A stretch of 64,000 nucleotides of DNA from Incurvaria masculella (Eukaryota > Arthropoda > Insecta > Lepidoptera > Incurvariidae), in the NCBI GenBank assembly GCA_946894095.1, contig OX335659.1, positions 2,425,501 through 2,489,500 on the forward strand, written 5' to 3'. Made by a program: the position numbers and the translations under genes. The notes under the pieces are model-generated. The model searched no databases, was not told the origin of the DNA, and saw only the letters and a list, made by a program, of their open reading frames with translations. This document shows, in pieces, positions 63,601 to 64,000 of the stretch. Numbering within the stretch: position 1 is the stretch's first letter; each line of letters begins with the position of its first letter.

Positions 63601-63968
63601 AGCTCTGGTACGGCTGGCCTGCTATGGTGCATGCCTATCTTCTTGTTACATAGTTACCTCCGCGTTGAGGTCCTCGTGTTCGTTGATGTAGGTTAGGAGC
63701 ATGTCGTAGTTGTTGAACTGTGCGTCCCACTCGCTGGCGCGGTCCCAGCGGAAGTCGTCGCCCAGTGGGATGGCCACCACGTAGCTCTGGTACGGCTGGC
63801 CTGCTATGGTGCATGCCTATCATCTTGTTACATAGTTACCTCCGCGTTGAGGTCCTCGTGTTCGTTGATGTAGGTGAGGAGCATGTCGTAGTTGTTGAAC
63901 TGGGCGTCCCACTCGCTGGCGCGGTCCCAGCGGAAGTCGTCGCCCAGTGGGATGGCCACCACGTAGCT
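48465..63968 (-). CDS. alpha-Man-II: Golgi alpha-mannosidase II (GH38), C-terminal ~745 residues
   Basis: It trims mannose residues from the GlcNAcMan5GlcNAc2 N-glycan intermediate in the Golgi lumen. Fourteen exons (minus; one copy of the first): 63294-63422, 62681-62865, 61558-61731, 60240-60312, 59158-59349, 57269-57456, 56856-57077, 55462-55621, 54235-54393, 53303-53455, 52804-52926, 51590-51784, 49730-49843 and 48465-48635. They sum to 2238 bases, in phase at every junction, stop TAG at 48465-48467. Diagnostic blocks: PLGDDFRW (acid/base Asp region), [14 protein letters not shown] with [33 protein letters not shown] (zinc-binding His), and [26 protein letters not shown]. The family is about 1100 residues, so ~360 N-terminal residues, with the membrane anchor and nucleophile, lie off the right edge. 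The IIa or IIb paralogue is not resolved. Confidence 0.93.
48972..49083 (-). repeat. CCGGCCAAGTGCGAG repeat, 3' part
   Basis: Inverted copy carrying TACGGTTCATGAGATACAGC and GACGGACGGACAG on the minus strand. In the last intron of the mannosidase. Confidence 0.7.
49730..49843 (-). CDS. alpha-Man-II: Mannosidase II exon
   Basis: 38 codons, phase 0 both ends: [20 protein letters not shown] then [16 protein letters not shown]. Acceptor GGTTTGCAG, donor GAG|GTGAGA on minus. Confidence 0.82.
49995..51310. repeat. 89-bp minisatellite with 357-bp higher-order period
   Basis: About fifteen monomers of ~89 bases, each with GCAGCCCGAAC, GGGTACCTAGCAGAG and CTGGACGACACCTACC. The marker GAGAAATAGG recurs at 50074, 50431 and 50788, exactly 357 apart, i.e. 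blocks of four monomer variants are themselves repeated. It lies in a mannosidase intron and is not evidently coding. Confidence 0.9.
51410..51562 (-). pseudogene. Partial, stop-containing duplicate of a mannosidase exon
   Basis: Matches the exon at 51590-51784 over its middle ([25 protein letters not shown]) but has TAG where the working exon has CAG (codon at 51464-51466) and loses both splice sites. It lies downstream of the intact exon in transcript order, between it and the minisatellite. Confidence 0.8.
51590..51784 (-). CDS. alpha-Man-II: Mannosidase II exon
   Basis: 65 codons, phase 0: [20 protein letters not shown] ... [16 protein letters not shown] ... LIGQ. Acceptor AATGTTGCAG, donor CAG|GTGATG on minus. 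Confidence 0.88.
52804..52926 (-). CDS. alpha-Man-II: Mannosidase II exon
   Basis: 41 codons: [34 protein letters not shown]. The E(V/I)MQDRRL..DD.RGL block is a hallmark of GH38 class II mannosidases. Introns on both sides carry GAGA-rich simple repeats (52650-52790). Confidence 0.93.
53303..53455 (-). CDS. alpha-Man-II: Mannosidase II exon
   Basis: 51 codons: [48 protein letters not shown]; the most conserved C-terminal block of the family. Acceptor CATTGCAG, donor GAG|GTATTT. Confidence 0.95.
53624..53825 (+). repeat. CCGGCCAAG repeat ending in GACG microsatellite
   Basis: Same repeat family; the GGAC tetranucleotide is expanded here to eight or so copies (53785-53815). Confidence 0.8.
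54235..54393 (-). CDS. alpha-Man-II: Mannosidase II exon
   Basis: 53 codons: [54 protein letters not shown] is conserved. Acceptor TTCGCAGTAACC side reads GCGAACAG; donor CAG|GTTACA. Confidence 0.92.
54828..54940. repeat. Foldback element relative
   Basis: CGCCCGTTTCCACTTCC at the left and GAGGTGGTGAAAACAGGGG at the right, with ATGCAATATAACCGAAAGTT inside, resemble 29040-29225; hairpin arms are decayed. Confidence 0.5.
55462..55621 (-). CDS. alpha-Man-II: Mannosidase II exon
   Basis: 160 bases: [20 protein letters not shown] ... [20 protein letters not shown]. The YG...SGAYLF.P.G block is conserved. Its first base completes the Glu codon of the previous exon. Confidence 0.93.
55890..55965 (-). 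mobile_element. LINE 3'-tail relic
   Basis: ATTATTATATTATTATTG followed by ACACTAGCAGCTGAAAATGT is the inverted 3' end (TAGCTGCTAGTGT then AATAAT repeats) of the CR1-like LINE at 11290-12800. A like relic is at 57905-57957 and, in plus sense, near 9440-9500. Confidence 0.65.
56856..57077 (-). CDS. alpha-Man-II: Mannosidase II exon
   Basis: 222 bases: [20 protein letters not shown], an Arg/Ala/Gly-rich variable part, then [20 protein letters not shown]. The family has GLLKS.......V.V.F.F. here. GC content is very high. Donor CGA|GTGAGT. Confidence 0.88.
57269..57456 (-). CDS. alpha-Man-II: Mannosidase II exon
   Basis: 188 bases: [20 protein letters not shown] ... [27 protein letters not shown] is a family landmark. 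The donor AAG|GTTCAT (57268-57267) is chosen because it is the one that keeps phase with the next exon; a nearer G|GTGAAA would not. Confidence 0.85.
57446..57640 (-). repeat. 39-bp tandem repeat carrying a splice acceptor
   Basis: Five copies of a 39-base unit (CGGTCCCTCACCTGCCCAT, CAATTAACACTTTTAATT) extend the start of the exon at 57269-57456 into the intron. Each unit repeats the acceptor CAG and the first ~12 exon bases. Use of an upstream copy would add a TAA stop in frame, so only the copy touching the exon is productive. Confidence 0.85.
58240..58400 (-). mobile_element. LINE 3'-end relic
   Basis: TTTATTCATCATCCATAGAC, AGTACACTGCACTCGG (minus strand: CCGAGTGCAGTGTACTGTC) matches the 3' end of the LINE fragment at 16500-16560. 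The adjacent AAGAAGAACTGG...CCGCTGG block is another repeat edge. Confidence 0.55.
59158..59349 (-). CDS. alpha-Man-II: Mannosidase II exon
   Basis: 64 codons: [60 protein letters not shown]. Corresponds to the family's beta-sandwich linker 'VV.NPL...R...V...V'. Confidence 0.9.
60240..60312 (-). CDS. alpha-Man-II: Mannosidase II small exon
   Basis: 73 bases: (K)[24 protein letters not shown]; family '...L..CQ.VMQ.SVY.LL..PS'. Acceptor GCATTACAG, donor TCG|GTAAGA. Confidence 0.9.
60917..61130 (+). mobile_element. 5'-truncated CR1-like LINE, 3' end
   Basis: Starts inside the codons for NQLPQEVIS (CAACTACCACAGGAAGTCAT) and runs through TTAATGGGTTCAAAAATT to ATCAGCTTTTAGCTGCTAGTG and AATAATAATAATAAT. 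It matches 12600-12797, including the 3' hairpin. Confidence 0.82.
61558..61731 (-). CDS. alpha-Man-II: Mannosidase II exon (HHDGITGT)
   Basis: 174 bases: [53 protein letters not shown]. The HHDGITGT signature holds the zinc-coordinating His. Donor CAA|GTATGT. Confidence 0.96.
61860..62240 (+). other. Possible decayed reverse-transcriptase fragment
   Basis: A broken plus frame contains [18 protein letters not shown] (about 62112-62166), which resembles the G-PQGS-SP-LFN motif of reverse transcriptases; surrounding codons are interrupted. Confidence 0.35.
62681..62865 (-). CDS. alpha-Man-II: Mannosidase II exon (GDFFTYADR)
   Basis: 185 bases: [56 protein letters not shown]. The active-site region, strongly conserved. 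Donor GCG|GTGGGT. Confidence 0.96.
62988..63220 (+). mobile_element. SINE pieces abutting the mannosidase exon array
   Basis: A minus-orientation tail fragment (62988-63098) is followed by a plus-orientation tRNA-like head (63103-63175: CTCGTAGCCTAGTGGCGCGA and GGTCTGGGTTCAAATCC) and body to ~63219, cut off just before the first exon-array spacer. Confidence 0.7.
63294..63422 (-). CDS. alpha-Man-II: Mannosidase II exon (GDDFRW), copy nearest the next exon
   Basis: 43 codons; acceptor GTACCAG, donor GAG|GTAACT. PLGDDFR contains the Asp that acts as acid/base catalyst in the fly enzyme (Asp341 by established numbering). Splices in phase to VKYGTL at 62865. Confidence 0.9.
63476..63604 (-). CDS. 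alpha-Man-II: Mannosidase II exon, duplicate 2
   Basis: Identical protein to the copy at 63294-63422; three silent differences. Both splice sites intact. Confidence 0.7.
63658..63786 (-). CDS. alpha-Man-II: Mannosidase II exon, duplicate 3
   Basis: Identical protein; two silent differences from duplicate 2 (Leu CTC to CTA, Ala GCC to GCA). Both splice sites intact. Confidence 0.7.
63840..63968 (-). CDS. alpha-Man-II: Mannosidase II exon, duplicate 4
   Basis: Same exon sequence as duplicate 2. The spacer beyond 63968 is again array-like, so more copies probably lie outside the window. Confidence 0.7.
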
Positions 63969-64000
63969 CTGGTACGGCTGGCCTGCTATGGTGCATGCCT

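Larger units (their letters stand above)
63234..64000 (-). repeat. Tandem array of a mannosidase exon (182 bp), open to the right
   Basis: Complete exon copies at 63294-63422, 63476-63604, 63658-63786 and 63840-63968, period 182 bases, and a further spacer to 64000. Each is a 129-base phase-0 exon with a 53-base GT...AG spacer. All encode [43 protein letters not shown]. The five exon differences between copies are all silent. Confidence 0.95.

Overview
This window reads as nuclear DNA of a moth or butterfly. Small GC-rich exons with GT/AG introns sit in AT-rich DNA full of short mobile-element copies. The repeats are of lepidopteran type: a mariner, CR1/Jockey-type LINE fragments, SINEs with tRNA-like or 5S-like heads, TTAA-flanked MITEs, and the interspersed repeat containing CCGGCCAAGTGCGAGT. 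No bacterial features (operons, CRISPR arrays, ribosome binding sites) are present. Species cannot be told from the sequence alone.

Two recognisable genes face each other. On the plus strand, 8962-33705, twelve exons join in perfect phase into a 679-residue peroxisomal dihydroxyacetone-phosphate acyltransferase (GNPAT/Dhap-at), the first enzyme of ether-lipid synthesis. All four acyltransferase motifs and a C-terminal Ala-Arg-Leu peroxisomal targeting signal are visible. On the minus strand, 63968 down to 48465, fourteen exons join in phase into the C-terminal ~745 residues of a Golgi alpha-mannosidase II (GH38); its N-terminus lies beyond the right edge. The genes are not functionally linked in any obvious way (ether lipids versus N-glycan trimming). 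Their 3' ends are about 12.5 kb apart.

The most striking feature is tandem amplification of single exons in both genes. GNPAT exon 6 is followed by ten full and one partial copies of a 217/223-bp unit in a higher-order order of variants (17456-19875). The last GNPAT exon, with its splice acceptor and stop codon, occurs twelve times at 206-bp period plus one decayed copy (33361-35970). In the mannosidase, the 129-bp exon carrying the GDDFR catalytic motif occurs at least four times at 182-bp period (63294-64000, running off the edge), and every exon difference between these copies is silent. A partial, stop-containing duplicate of another mannosidase exon (51410-51562) and an 89-bp minisatellite with a 357-bp four-unit period (about 50000-51310) lie near each other in the same gene.

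The rest is repeats: a mariner transposase at the left edge (1-676); a 71-bp-arm palindrome with a hammerhead-ribozyme-like core (960-1135); a 1.7-kb TIR element packed with CTTATAAG words just upstream of GNPAT (6969-8662); a 3.0-kb DNA transposon with ~500-bp inverted repeats and an unfamiliar 509-residue ORF (24344-27357) nested in a TTAA-type MITE; and many LINE and SINE pieces. Two poorly supported candidate genes are listed: a small membrane-protein-like frame at 3083-3573, and an unrecognised multi-exon frame at 38475-41605.
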